This document shows, one piece after another, positions 33,353 through 44,984 of a DNA stretch of 64,000 nucleotides. The DNA lies in NCBI GenBank assembly GCA_903813345.2, contig CAIIXF020000347.1, forward strand, positions 1 through 64,000, read 5' to 3'. This stretch comes from Owenia fusiformis (Eukaryota; Annelida; Polychaeta; Sabellida; Oweniidae). Below the pieces are notes generated by a model. The model ran no database searches and was not told the DNA's origin. It saw only the letters and a list, made by a program, of their open reading frames with translations. A program made the position numbers and the translations under genes. Position 1 is the first letter of the stretch. Each line of letters begins with the position of its first letter.

Positions 33353-35229
33353 TACAAAATTTCACAATATCAACAACATTTCTTACTGTTTTAAATACTA
33401 GGTTCAATTTGAAAATTGAAAATCTGAAAAACTTACAATTAAACTCCATGTGTCATGAATCTTATATTAACTTTGATGTTACTATTATAGTAGGGTATTG
33501 ACATAGAAGCTAGGATATATAGTAACCTTGCAATGAAGTTCTTATATTGGAAATATACTCCACAAAACTACATGTACAAATATTACCCTGTCCTGTTATA
33601 GACTTAATTAGTTTGCCATAGCAACTACAATCATATTATATAATACACAATCTGAATAATATTTGTAAATCATATAAAGGGCCATAATCCCATGTATAAC
33701 ATTCAAAATTGATGTGCACTTGAATACTTTCAAAATAATCAGACATCTGGTTGTTAAAATTCAAGCATACTTTTCTGGCTGTTCATCTTGCATTCGCCTT
33801 TTGAAGATAACTGCTTGTTGACAGCTCCCATATGCAGTCCCATTTATGTGCAGAAACCCACTTTTAGCAATCACCGATACATTTGATCAATTTATCGCTA
33901 TTGGCAATAATAGCAATAATAGCAATAAAATAAAATTTATTGCTATTAGCAATAAATAGCAATAATTTTGATAATGCTTTTAGCAATAATTTTGATAATA
34001 GCAAAATTATACCTATTTGTGCTATATCTATATTATTAAGAACCTGGCACATCTGCATGTTCAGAAATTTTGTTCACATGTTATTTTGACGTAAACATAA
34101 CTAATAAATAACAAACATAAATCCTTGATCTTCCTTGAATCTTTAAGTAAGTTTCAAGATGATTTGAAATATTACACGTCACCATTTTCCGATCCTAGGG
34201 AAACCAGTGTATGTAACATAGGACTAGGAATGTGTATTATTGATGTATAATTGAAGTTTGTCAAATTGGAGCCTAACTGTTCCCTCAGAAAAATCATAGG
34301 TAGATGTATTATTTGGGAGAATTTACAAATTTTTGCATTTTATATCTCAAATAACTTCATCTTTTCATAACATAACACAGTTCTTTTGGGAGATAATATT
34401 TATCTTAGATAGCAAATAATCTACGAGGTTGGTTAATCATGCACCTTGTTTAAACACTACTCACAAAATTTCCAAATTGAGATAAACTAAATCGTTATTT
34501 AAAACAATCATTTTCATAGAATTGAAAGAATGAACCATCTCAGAGTTTTCATCACTCATCAAAGACATATGAAAATCACTTAAGTGCCTTTAGTAGAACA
34601 TGGGTCTCAAACGTCATGAAAATGACACTTTGCAATTTCCAGACGAGTATCAACGTTACATGGTAGCGGATGGGCATCAGAAAATGAGGTAGAGGGAGGT
34701 CTATAACAGAGTCGGCTGTCATTTTTTGTGCTTTCTTAGTACTATAAGGAGACCAGTTGGGCAAAAGAATACCTTGATCAAAGAAAAAATCCCAAAAATC
34801 CAAAATAATGAAACACCTTTAGGTATATGTATTCCAACAGTAGCCCTCAGCTATGGGGAGACAATCACAATCTAAATGACATATTCTTGACACAAGTTCT
34901 TCTGTGCCCATTAATGAATACTGTTATTCTTCTTAATTTGGAGCTATTTAATTTGGCGAATTTATCAAAAACGGAAAAGTGGCGGAGAATTTAGTAGGTC
35001 TAAATAACTGTGAAATTGAATAAGCTCTACTTACTAACTGGATGCTATCTTATTGCGACTTTCTATCAGAATAGTGCAATTTATTTATCTTGAACCACGA
35101 TACACCATTTTTCCGAACAGAAATTAGACAGGATGAAAATTTTGAAAAATTGACATGAATTGGTGATTTTTTGCAATACGCCAAATGAAGTAGAAAAACA
35201 GTATAGTAGAAGGATTCTGAACAATATAG
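33353..35229. other. Non-coding, with a low-complexity AGCAATAA block
   Basis: No gene is visible. At 33,880-34,030 the sequence is built from AGCAATAA/TTATTGCT words in both orientations, which could fold locally. The remaining 1.7 kb shows nothing I can name. Confidence 0.5.
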
Positions 35230-35259
35230 TCTTGCTTCAAGCCAATATTCACTCCACTA

Positions 35260-36320
35260 GACACATTCTATAAATACACGTATTCTAAACAAGGAAGTTT
35301 TGCATCAAGACCTTGTGTACTCCACTCCCAAATATATTCTAAATAAAGAAGTCTTGCTTCAATTCCTGTATACTAAACTAAAAAAACAAGCTATTCTTGC
35401 CTCAAGCCCTTGTGTTTTTCACTCAAAAGCACATATACAAGATAGTCTTGCATCAAGACTTTGTGTACTCCACTCTCAAATATATTCTAAATAAAGAAGT
35501 CTTTCTTCAATCCCTGTATACTCCACTAAAAACAAGCTATTCTCACCTAAAGCCCTTCTGTACCCCTCTCACAAGCACATTATACAAGCCCTTGTGTTTT
35601 TCACTCACAAACACATTATACAATATACACGTAGTCTTGCATTAAGCCCTTATATACTCCACTCTCAAATATATTCTAAATAAAGAAGTCTTTCTTCAAT
35701 CCCTGTATACTCCACTAAAAACAAGCTATTCTCACCTCAAGCCCTTCTGTACCCCTCTCACAAGCACAGTATACAAGCCCTTCTGTTTTTCACTCACAAG
35801 CACATTATACAATATACACGTAGTCTTGCATTAAGCCCTTATATACTCCACTCTCAAATATATTCTAAATAAAGAAGTCTTGCTTCAATCCCTGTATGCT
35901 CCACTAAAAACAAGCTATTCTTGCCTGAAGCTCTTGTGTACCTATCTCTCTAACACATTATATAAGAGAGTCTTGCATCAGCCCCTTCTGTGCTTCACTC
36001 TTAAATATATACTAAAGAAGCTAGTCTCGCATCAAGCCCTTGTGTACCTCACTCAGAAACTAATAATACGTAATATAATTGAGTACCAAACATGCCTTAG
36101 TTTTTGAAAGATCACAAATTCAAATTCAAAAATGACTGTTAATATCCGCACCTTGCAACACATAAGTATAGAAGAAAGAAGCTAATCTTGCATCAAGCCC
36201 TTGTGTACCTCACTCAGGAACAAACTATAGGTGATTATAATTGAGTACCAAACATGCCTTAGTTTATGAAATAGCACAAATTCAAATTCAAAACTGACCA
36301 TTAATATCCGCACCTTGCCC
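35260..36320. repeat. About 190-bp tandem repeat array
   Basis: Units containing AATAAAGAAGTCTTGCTTCA, then TGTATACTCCACTAAAAACA and CAAGCCCTTGTGT, start near 35,341, 35,489, 35,676 and 35,869, so the period is roughly 150-193 bp. Each unit holds shorter internal similarities (CAAGCCCTT...CTCAC words). At the right edge a different block of about 160 bp ('ttgagtaccaaacatgcctt') is duplicated (36,021-36,150 and 36,182-36,317). Confidence 0.8.
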
Positions 36321-37361
36321 ACATAATATCTGCACCACTTGTTTTCGTATAGCAGTCTGTATAGGGAGGGGGCGATTAAAATTCCAAATATTGCATTAAC
36401 AACTTGGCAAGGAGAGAATGTGTCAATTGGGAAAAAGATCTGATTAATTTGATAATTTTTTTTACTGTTTCTATAGCATACTCCCCCACTGTGCAAAAAT
36501 CTTTTGTTCGTACAGCATGAAGTTGAAGTTATACATTATATTTTGAATTTAATGATAGATCATTATAATTTGTGTCATGGTTGGTAGAAAATAAAAATAG
36601 AAAAGGTTACTAGAAAAACAGCAAATTTTACAACATTGACTTGCACAGAAATATGCACACAAGATATCCTAGTTCTCTCTCAAAATATAAATCTAAACTG
36701 ATTATTTCATTCATTCATTTATGATTATTCTGACCAAATATTAGTGTCGTATCATGTGGAAATAACTCAATAATACAAATATATTGGGAAGAAGCATGGC
36801 ATTTATGAACATGTGACTTTTATGGAACTCGAGTATCAATTATCATCCATTTGAATTCTTCTTCTGATCTTTTTTGCTAATATATTGCTTGAACTTTGTC
36901 AACCAAAGTGGGTGCTTATTAGAGGCCAACAGAGGGTGGGCGCAACTTTTAGACAATACAAAAATTCAATTACAGACATTTTTCCAAGAAAAAAATTGAG
37001 CATTTAGTTTAGCATTCATCGCAACTATTGAGTATTCAGTAGAATTTTTGTAAGGGAATGGTCAGACTTGCTAGCCAAACTTCGACTGCTTTAATTATAC
37101 ATGTTCTAAGGCCTATCTCATTGCTATACATACACATAGAAAAGATCAACTGACTTACTTTTTAAAATACAAGATTTCTGAACATGTGCAAGGTTCGATA
37201 ACATCAAAAATAATAAAACATACCTTGAAATCTGAGATCTTCACTGCTGACTGAGCCCAAACGCGTAGTCTGCTCCTCAAGTCAAGAAATGATCTTCTCA
37301 GAATCTACCCAGTAAAGCTAAAAAAATAAGAAAGGCAATTTTGTAAATTTTTCATAAAATA
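36320..37361. other. Non-coding, nothing recognised
   Basis: AT-rich sequence without a convincing reading frame, inverted-repeat ends or tandem structure. Confidence 0.45.
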
Positions 37362-37589
37362 CAGGGCTCTCACCAGGCTTTTAGACTGTGGCGCAGCTGC
37401 ACACTCTATTTAGCACCCTCCACACCCTATTAGCAAATCATGACTGTTTCCACAGTCTAAACTTGACTGAATATACAATAATACCATGTAAAAATGATAA
37501 AACATAACATAAACATAATTTATCATGATTGAACGGTTATTCTGAAGATGTTAGCACCACGCCCTAAATATTTCCTGGTGAGAGCCCTG
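37362..37589. mobile_element. hAT-like MITE, 228 bp
   Basis: The ends CAGGGCTCTCACCAGG and CCTGGTGAGAGCCCTG are perfect inverse complements over 16 bp. The 8-bp flanks ATAAAATA and AGATAACA agree at 5 of 8 positions, compatible with an eroded 8-bp target duplication. CAGGG-type ends fit the hAT superfamily. It has no coding capacity. Confidence 0.78.
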
Positions 37590-37598
37590 AGATAACAC

Positions 37599-38017
37599 CA
37601 CGCCCAGTGACTGGACAAAATGAACGGGGGGGGGGGGGGGGGGGGCATTAGGTGATATCTAATAATGCCATTGCTCACTTTTTACTTTTTAAAGTTAGTT
37701 TTCATGCATTATAGAAAAAAAAATTTAGGCATCAAAATCACTTTTGGTGATGCATATCGCGATGCATCGATTAATCGTGACAACACTAGTGATGATGTGC
37801 CTTTTATAATAGATCTATCTTAGAAGCGTATCACCTCAAAAAAGATACTAGAAAATCTAACATTTTCTGCACCTATTCATTTAGCAATTCAGTACTTAAC
37901 TTTCTCTTCAAAAAATAAATCTTCCAGAATTGTTAAATGTTATTGCAGAAATCTCCTACCCCCTCCCCCTTATGCCCCCCCCCCCCCCCCTCTGTTCATT
38001 GTCCGATCAATGGCGTG
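37599..38017. mobile_element. MITE with homopolymer G/C tracts in its inverted repeats
   Basis: The left arm runs CACGCCCAGTGACTGGACAA, then TGAAC, then 20 consecutive G (37,626-37,645) and CATTAG. The right arm is the complement: TATG, 16 consecutive C (37,975-37,990), then GTTCATTGTCCGATCAATGG and CGTG. The arms pair across the homopolymers. It is about 419 bp with no coding capacity. It starts 10 bp after the neighbouring hAT-like element. Confidence 0.82.
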
Positions 38018-38174
38018 AAAACATCTACAAACTTCACACTTTTCTTAATTAGACACCAGGTTTATCAGTTAGTTTTCATGTAAAACTATATTGAAACAGA
38101 ATCTTTAAATATTTATTTAACAAAGATTCAGCTGAAATGCAAGCAGAGAAAAATTCGTAGTATGATAAAGAATG

Positions 38175-38759
38175 GTTATCCCGTGCCAGGACTATAGTCA
38201 TGGGTGTAGCGCCTATTATGCAAAATACGCACAGGCATACCAAATGAATTTGAAAAAAATTTAAAATGTGTTAAAATGCATTAATTTATTTGCAAATTTA
38301 TTGATGCTTCCTAACGTATCTGTATGTTTACCATTGTCAACATTTAAAGTTGATAAAAACGCTTAGATTCCATCAAATAACGTCCTTGAAAAAAAGGCAG
38401 AACAAAGAAATTTTTGTTTTTGATCGCAATATTTGCGTGTAATATTTAACTTATTTGAACTGTCAAATTCCTCCATTTATTGGTACTTCCAGGCCAGTCA
38501 AACAAGGAATCCCCTTTTAAATCCAACCGCCATCTTGAAAAGTGATGGAATCTCTCTCGATCAAAAACGAAAATTTCTTCGTTCTGCCGATAAACCCAGA
38601 CAATTGTGGATTCAAGTACATGAAAAGAATGCTAAAATACCCCAGGAATCAATTAAAGTAGGTATTTTAAGTGTAAGAGGCGTAGATAATTCTCCCAAGT
38701 TGTAATCGTACAGGCAAAAGATTACACTCGGTCTAGGACTATAGTCCTGGCACAGGATA
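38175..38759. mobile_element. Inverted-repeat element with 7-8 bp target duplication
   Basis: The left end TTATCCCGTGCCAGGACTAT and right end ATAGTCCTGGCACAGGATAA are inverse complements with one mismatch over about 24 bp. AAAGAATG occurs immediately outside both ends (38,167-38,174 and 38,760-38,767). The length of that duplication suits hAT-, P- or Merlin-like elements. A 90-codon frame inside (38,433-38,705) is not recognised and could be a transposase remnant or chance. Confidence 0.85.
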
Positions 38760-39065
38760 AAAGAATGACTTTTGAATCTCTATGTAATAAGTAATTAATT
38801 TTTCCATTTCGATTTCGATACATGTTTAAACGTTTCTACGTGTCTAAGCTAAGATTTAACACTTTGAATTTGGACCAAAATAATTAATCGATCACTTGTG
38901 TGACTTTAGGGCCCAGAGAGGCCAGGAAAGCGTTTCCCAAAATTTGTTTGCTATTATATCTACGACCGTGTATGCTACGAAAATGATGAAAAATAAATAT
39001 CCAAATAAGAACCAGAAACATTGAAGAACAGCATACAACGGTCGGATTTATAAGACTATCTCCTA

Positions 39066-39446
39066 CAGTCCATTTCACTGCTTCATTGCGTCAGTAGAAC
39101 GACAAAAATAAGAAATTGGGAGACCATTGTGCAATAATATATGGAAAAGTATATTCATAATGTACATGAATGACATTTGTATATTTCAGATTTTTGTGCA
39201 ATAAGCCTGTGCTGTCTTGTAATTTGAAGAATTTCAGCCATGTTAATCTTATTGAATAACATGGCAGAGAAGCATCCAAATACAAGAGGCCACACACTTT
39301 ATAAGCCAAACTAGAAGCAATCCAAGATATACAAATGTCATTCATGTACAATAGGAATATATTTTTCCATATATTATTGCAAAATGATATTTTGATTTCT
39401 TATTTTTTTAGCTTTTACTGACGCAGTTAAACAATGAAATGGACTC
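39066..39446. mobile_element. Mariner-like MITE, 381 bp, inserted in the tip of a larger element
   Basis: The ends CAGTCCATTTCACTGCTTCA and its complement (near CAATGAAATGGACTC) are flanked by TA duplications (39,064-39,065 and 39,447-39,448). Arms of about 120 bp are inverted around a short centre. The inner text ('tgcaataatatatgg', 'catgaatgacatttgtata') matches the element at 54,079-54,409, so they are one family. Confidence 0.85.
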
Positions 39447-39625
39447 TAGAATCTAAACACAAATTCTCGGTATAAGTTCATATGGTGAAAATAACGAAAT
39501 AATGAAATGTTACCGTGTGTCTACTTAGCAGTTTGTTCTATGTCATCCCTCCTGCAAGGTTACATTGTGGAACTCAGCCAAACACGATACTGAAGGCAGT
39601 ATTCTATGGTTAAAAAATCTAAATC

Positions 39626-40550
39626 GTAAAAAACTGGGTGACCGGGTACCCGGTCGACCAGGTACCTAACGTTCCTAGCAGGGTTACCAACTTTCAAACT
39701 TCCACATTTCCCCCGTTATATAGTAGCGAATTGACTTGACAGACTTAGCCTACCGAGTGCACTGCTGTTCGATATTTTTACCCTATACGAAATAGAGCAC
39801 TTTTTAAAATAATCGATCCAGCAAACAGTGACGTCCATGTCACATTGCTCATCAGTAGCATTTAAGTTCCTAGAAGATGTTGCACATTTTTGTTCTTTAC
39901 ACATCGAGGCAATGTAAACATGAGACATCTATTGATGGTATAAAAAGAACGTTGTTGTAACATGTTTGTAATGCTCGTTAGTGTGGAAAACATAACAAAC
40001 AGGAACATTTGATTTTTTACTACATTGGTCCATATGTGACGTAACTCAAATTTTAATATCAAAATATTTGTTGGTGGAAAAAAACATGACAAAAACTTTG
40101 TGTTCTCACTAAGTCGGTTTATTTAATTTAACGTTGTCAAAACATTTCTTCGATTTGAAATAACCTTAAAACGTAACGTCAATAATGACATTCATGGACC
40201 GTATTGATCTGACGCTATTTAAATATTCAGCAAAACATCGATGGATGGTTGAATTTCAACATTGTGGAAATGGCTTCAAAATATTTGTGAGTTAAGGAAA
40301 CGTTACAAAGACGTCAATATGTTCTCACTAAATCGGTTCATTACCGACGTTATTTTAACGTTAACAGTTAACGTTGTCAAAACGTTCTTACGATGTGAAA
40401 TAACCTCAAAATGTGACGTCGAAAATAACGTACATGTATCGTCCAGATCCAACGTTATAAATAAAAAAATTCCTAACACTGCTAGGAACGTTAGGTACCC
40501 GGTCGACCGGGTACCTGGTTACCTGGTTACCCGGTCACCCGTTTTTTTAC
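39626..40550. mobile_element. Nested inverted-repeat element with GGTCGACC-rich ends
   Basis: The left end GGGTGACCGGGTACCCGGTC...TACCTAACGTTCCTAGCAG is mirrored at the right end, where GCTAGGAACGTTAGGTACCC leads to CCGGTCACCCGTTTTTTTAC. Inside, a block of about 110-140 bp starting TTCTCACTAA is directly repeated (40,105-40,220 and 40,318-40,465), rich in AACGTT and GACGTC words. It has no convincing coding region. Confidence 0.78.
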
Positions 40551-41197
40551 ACAAACCCTTCTGCAGCCCCTTGGAGACTTCCGGAATTGAACAAAGTAGT
40601 GAACGTTGCGATCTTTCAACTTTAGTTCGTTGTTTTTCACCACTTTATGTGTAGTGTTTTCATTTAGGAGGCGGTCTTATTTGAATGCATCATTTCAGGT
40701 CTTTATGAATCAATAGATCAATAAGCAGACTAAAAATACAATTTACCAGCTTCTTTCATTGTGTACTGGGCCTGTTAGGCACGAAATACAATTTAGCAGT
40801 TTCGATCGTTGCGTAATTGGGCCTTCTATAATCAGTAGCAAATGCTCGGAAAAGATTTTCCAAAATATTTACTTCCGTTTTCCTCGAAGACATGGTTGGG
40901 TGACACGTCACTGACACGTTATTAAGTCACATGATCAATACAGTAACTAGTCACATGATCAGACAAGTGTCAGTCACGGGAGCTTGCAAAATGGACGATC
41001 TAAATTTCAAAAAAATTCTGCTAAGATCAGCATCAACATGTTGTTGCCTGCATTGTCAGGTTTGGCTGGGTTCCACAATGTAACCTAGCAGGATGGATGA
41101 CATAGAACAAACTGCTAAGTAGACACACAGTAACATTTCATACTTTCGTTATTTTCACCATATGAACTTATACCGTGAATTTGTGTTTGAATTCTAG

Positions 41198-41592
41198 CAT
41201 AGAGCCCAGCCACCTTTTTAGGAGTAGGATCAGTAGCTCAATAAACATTCCTCCAGATGAGACACCAACAAGAAAATTTGGTCTCTCTTCTTCTGAATTA
41301 TTCTTTGAGCCTATGAAATCCTACTGCAAAATGATCTGGCCAACATCTATGCCTCCTAGTATTTAAGTAACACCCGCCATTTTGTTTTATATGAAAATGA
41401 ATTTGTGAGAATCTTCATATTTTATTGCAAATTTCTACGTCAGTCTCTATCGATTCGAACACAATTATATATTGAAGCTACTCACCTTACAATGAGCTAC
41501 AATTGTGCACACGTGTGTTGCTTTATTACACTCAGGAAAGCGCTATAAACTGCTATAATCCTAGGAGTATGAAGAAACAAGTTTCCAACTTA
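41198..41592. other. Non-coding spacer
   Basis: No gene or repeat end is recognised between the composite element and the 1338-bp tandem array. Confidence 0.45.
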
Positions 41593-44500
41593 GGGTCAAT
41601 ATAACCTACTTGAGATTTGTTTTGCTCATCGTATAGGAAAAGTAGTACTTAATACACTAGTTCGCTACTTTGTAGATGTATGGCACGTATATGTGTACAT
41701 GTATTGGCAATTAATGTTTGCTGATAGCTAGTAGGAGTGTCAGGGACCGCTGACAGATTATTATTTTGAACCAAAAAATTGAATTATATTTTTGGCGGTC
41801 TCAGTAAATCAATGGGGTAATCAGGTCCTACGTGCTTTTTACAGGCCCAGAAATCAATGCTCGCTTATAAATGTAGCAAAATCTTTTTTCGTTCGTGGGA
41901 TATTTTTTTCACCATATAACCGAACGGGAAGTTTTTGAATGGGACTACATGATCTGAATGGATGTGAGGATTCGATGGGCTGGGATTTGAGAAATTATGA
42001 TTTGAACTTTGCCAATTTTACATGTATTCCAATGGGTGAAAAAGTTAGTTGCTTTCTACCTAATATCAACCACATTTATTAGTGAATTTCGAGAAATATG
42101 TCGAATTTAGCCATATTTCGCATATCTTTCTATGGAACCATTTAAAGTTTTGCAAATTAACCCCTAAAATTCTGGAGACGACGATCTAAATTTTGCTGAG
42201 TCAGCAATTTTCGTTTTTTCATTGAAAACAGTACTTTTCAGCCTAAATTGCTACATTTCTGCTCTCTTATCATGTAATTTGATGCAGTTCTTGCCAAATT
42301 AAAGGAAACACACCCCAAACGTTCCACAGTGTCCAAAGTTCCAACATTTTGACCCTTTAAACCCACGAAAGACCCAATTTTAAAGGGACGTATTTAGTAA
42401 ACCTGCACAAAAGACATTGCTACTTGAACTAGCCATCAGAAGTTCATGGAAAACGAAAAATCAATGATGTTCAGTTTAGTAAAGTAGCAAATAGTCCTAC
42501 TTATGAGAGAATATAAATCACTTAAGCAATTTGTACAACTTTAAACAGCTGTTTTAAGTAGATTAGTATCGTTATGAGCAAAAATCCCCCAAAATAGCCC
42601 AAAATTTGTCCAAAAATTCAAAATTTTCATGCTCAAGGCTGAATTATTTTGCCTATTTTGCTACATTTATCAGTGCAGTGACAAGAAGTCTTGTGGATAG
42701 CGCAACTTTTCCTGAACGTTTCTCTAATAAGATATTTTAATGACAAAATAACTACATTTAGTCTGGAATAAATTGTCACAAAATATAATGACCCCAGGGG
42801 TCAAGAGAACCCTATAAAATCAAAAGTGCTGAGGGGATTTGAGCAAAAATGTACATATCACTTCATAAAACCCCGAACTTTAAAATTCATATTGAATAAA
42901 ATGCATATTCAGTCAACCATGACACTAATAGGGTCAATATAACCTACTTGAGATTTGTTTTGCTCATCGTATAGGAAAAGTAGTACTTAATACACTAGTT
43001 CGCTACTTTGTAGATGTATGGCACGTATATGTGTACATGTATTGGCAATTAATGTTTGCTGATAGCTAGTAGGAGTGTCAGGGACCGCTGACAGATTATT
43101 ATTTTGAACCAAAAAATTGAATTATATTTTTGGCGGTCTCAGTAAATCAATGGGGTAATCAGGTCCTACGTGCTTTTTACAGGCCCAGAAATCAATGCTC
43201 GCTTATAAATGTAGCAAAATCTTTTTTCGTTCGTGGGATATTTTTTTCACCATATAACCGAACGGGAAGTTTTTGAATGGGACTACATGATCTGAATGGA
43301 TGTGAGGATTCGATGGGCTGGGATTTGAGAAATTATGATTTGAACTTTGCCAATTTTACATGTATTCCAATGGGTGAAAAAGTTAGTTGCTTTCTACCTA
43401 ATATCAACCACATTTATTAGTGAATTTCGAGAAATATGTCGAATTTAGCCATATTTCGCATATCTTTCTATGGAACCATTTAAAGTTTTGCAAATTAACC
43501 CCTAAAATTCTGGAGACGACGATCTAAATTTTGCTGAGTCAGCAATTTTCGTTTTTTCATTGAAAACAGTACTTTTCAGCCTAAATTGCTACATTTCTGC
43601 TCTCTTATCATGTAATTTGATGCAGTTCTTGCCAAATTAAAGGAAACACACCCCAAACGTTCCACAGTGTCCAAAGTTCCAACATTTTGACCCTTTAAAC
43701 CCACGAAAGACCCAATTTTAAAGGGACGTATTTAGTAAACCTGCACAAAAGACATTGCTACTTGAACTAGCCATCAGAAGTTCATGGAAAACGAAAAATC
43801 AATGATGTTCAGTTTAGTAAAGTAGCAAATAGTCCTACTTATGAGAGAATATAAATCACTTAAGCAATTTGTACAACTTTAAACAGCTGTTTTAAGTAGA
43901 TTAGTATCGTTATGAGCAAAAATCCCCCAAAATAGCCCAAAATTTGTCCAAAAATTCAAAATTTTCATGCTCAAGGCTGAATTATTTTGCCTATTTTGCT
44001 ACATTTATCAGTGCAGTGACAAGAAGTCTTGTGGATAGCGCAACTTTTCCTGAACGTTTCTCTAATAAGATATTTTAATGACAAAATAACTACATTTAGT
44101 CTGGAATAAATTGTCACAAAATATAATGACCCCAGGGGTCAAGAGAACCCTATAAAATCAAAAGTGCTGAGGGGATTTGAGCAAAAATGTACATATCACT
44201 TCATAAAACCCCGAACTTTAAAATTCATATTGAATAAAATGCATATTCAGTCAACCATGACACTAATAGGGTCAATATAACCTACTTGAGATTTGTTTTG
44301 CTCATCGTATAGGAAAAGTAGTACTTAATACACTAGTTCGCTACTTTGTAGATGTATGGCACGTATATGTGTACATGTATTGGCAATTAATGTTTGCTGA
44401 TAGCTAGTAGGAGTGTCAGGGACCGCTGACAGATTATTATTTTGAACCAAAAAATTGAATTATATTTTTGGCGGTCTCAGTAAATCAATGGGGTAATCAG

Positions 44501-44737
44501 GTCCTACGTGCTTTTTACAGGCCCAGAAATCAATGCTCGCTTATAAATGTAGCAAAATCTTTTTTCGTTCGTGGGATATTTTTTTCACCATATAACCGAA
44601 CGGGAAGTTTTTGAATGGGACTACATGATCTGAATGGATGTGAGGATTCGATGGGCTGGGATTTGAGAAATTATGATTTGAACTTTGCCAATTTTACATG
44701 TATTCCAATGGGTGAAAAAGTTAGTTGCTTTCTACCT
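41593..44737 (+). repeat. 1338-bp tandem repeat, two full copies and a partial third
   Basis: The unit beginning GGGTCAATATAACCTACTTG starts at 41,593, 42,931 and 44,269, exactly 1338 bp apart each time. The two full copies look identical over the stretches I compared; the third stops after about 469 bp at TTGCTTTCTACCT. No long reading frame exists in any frame. The identity implies very recent duplication, active homogenisation or an assembly effect. Confidence 0.95.
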
Positions 44738-44753
44738 TAGCGTGTTGGAGACG

Positions 44754-44795
44754 ACTAACGAGCAACAACTTTCTTCAAAGTTGTTACTCGTTAGT
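44754..44795. repeat. Strong hairpin at the broken end of the 1338-bp array
   Basis: ACTAACGAGCAACAACTTT, a CTTC loop, then AAAGTTGTTACTCGTTAGT. The arms pair over 9 + 9 bp around a single mismatch. It lies 16 bp after the point where the third unit stops matching. Confidence 0.85.
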
Positions 44796-44984
44796 AGATC
44801 AAACCACTAGTCAGGTAGCCAAATGCAAAAAATTCCGGTGAGGGTTGAAAACGGGTAGAAAGTTTTTTTCTGCATTTTCCGATACTCTACTAGGTATTTA
44901 TCAAAATAAAAAAATGTGGCACGTGGTATATGTTGAGCATTTTTTACAAAACTTAATTGAAATTATGCAAAATATGAAAAGTGG

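Larger units (their letters stand above)
39063..41197. mobile_element. Composite inverted-repeat element with about 140-bp arms
   Basis: The left arm (CTAGAATCTAAACACAAATT onward to about 39,600) and the right arm (about 41,050 to 41,197, ending AATTTGTGTTTGAATTCTAG) are inverse complements over about 140 bp. Both include GCAGTTTGTTCTATGTCATC and CATTGTGGAACTCAGCCAAA or their complements. The left tip is interrupted by the mariner-like MITE at 39,066-39,446, and the centre by another inverted-repeat element at 39,626-40,550. Confidence 0.75.

Noticed and set aside
38433-38705. 90-codon frame as an independent gene
   Set aside because: It lies wholly inside a 585-bp inverted-repeat transposon and matches no family I recognise. 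It is mentioned only as a possible remnant.
40262-40654. 130-codon frame
   Set aside because: It spans the directly repeated block and the GGTCGACC-rich end of a nested inverted-repeat element; the composition follows the repeat.
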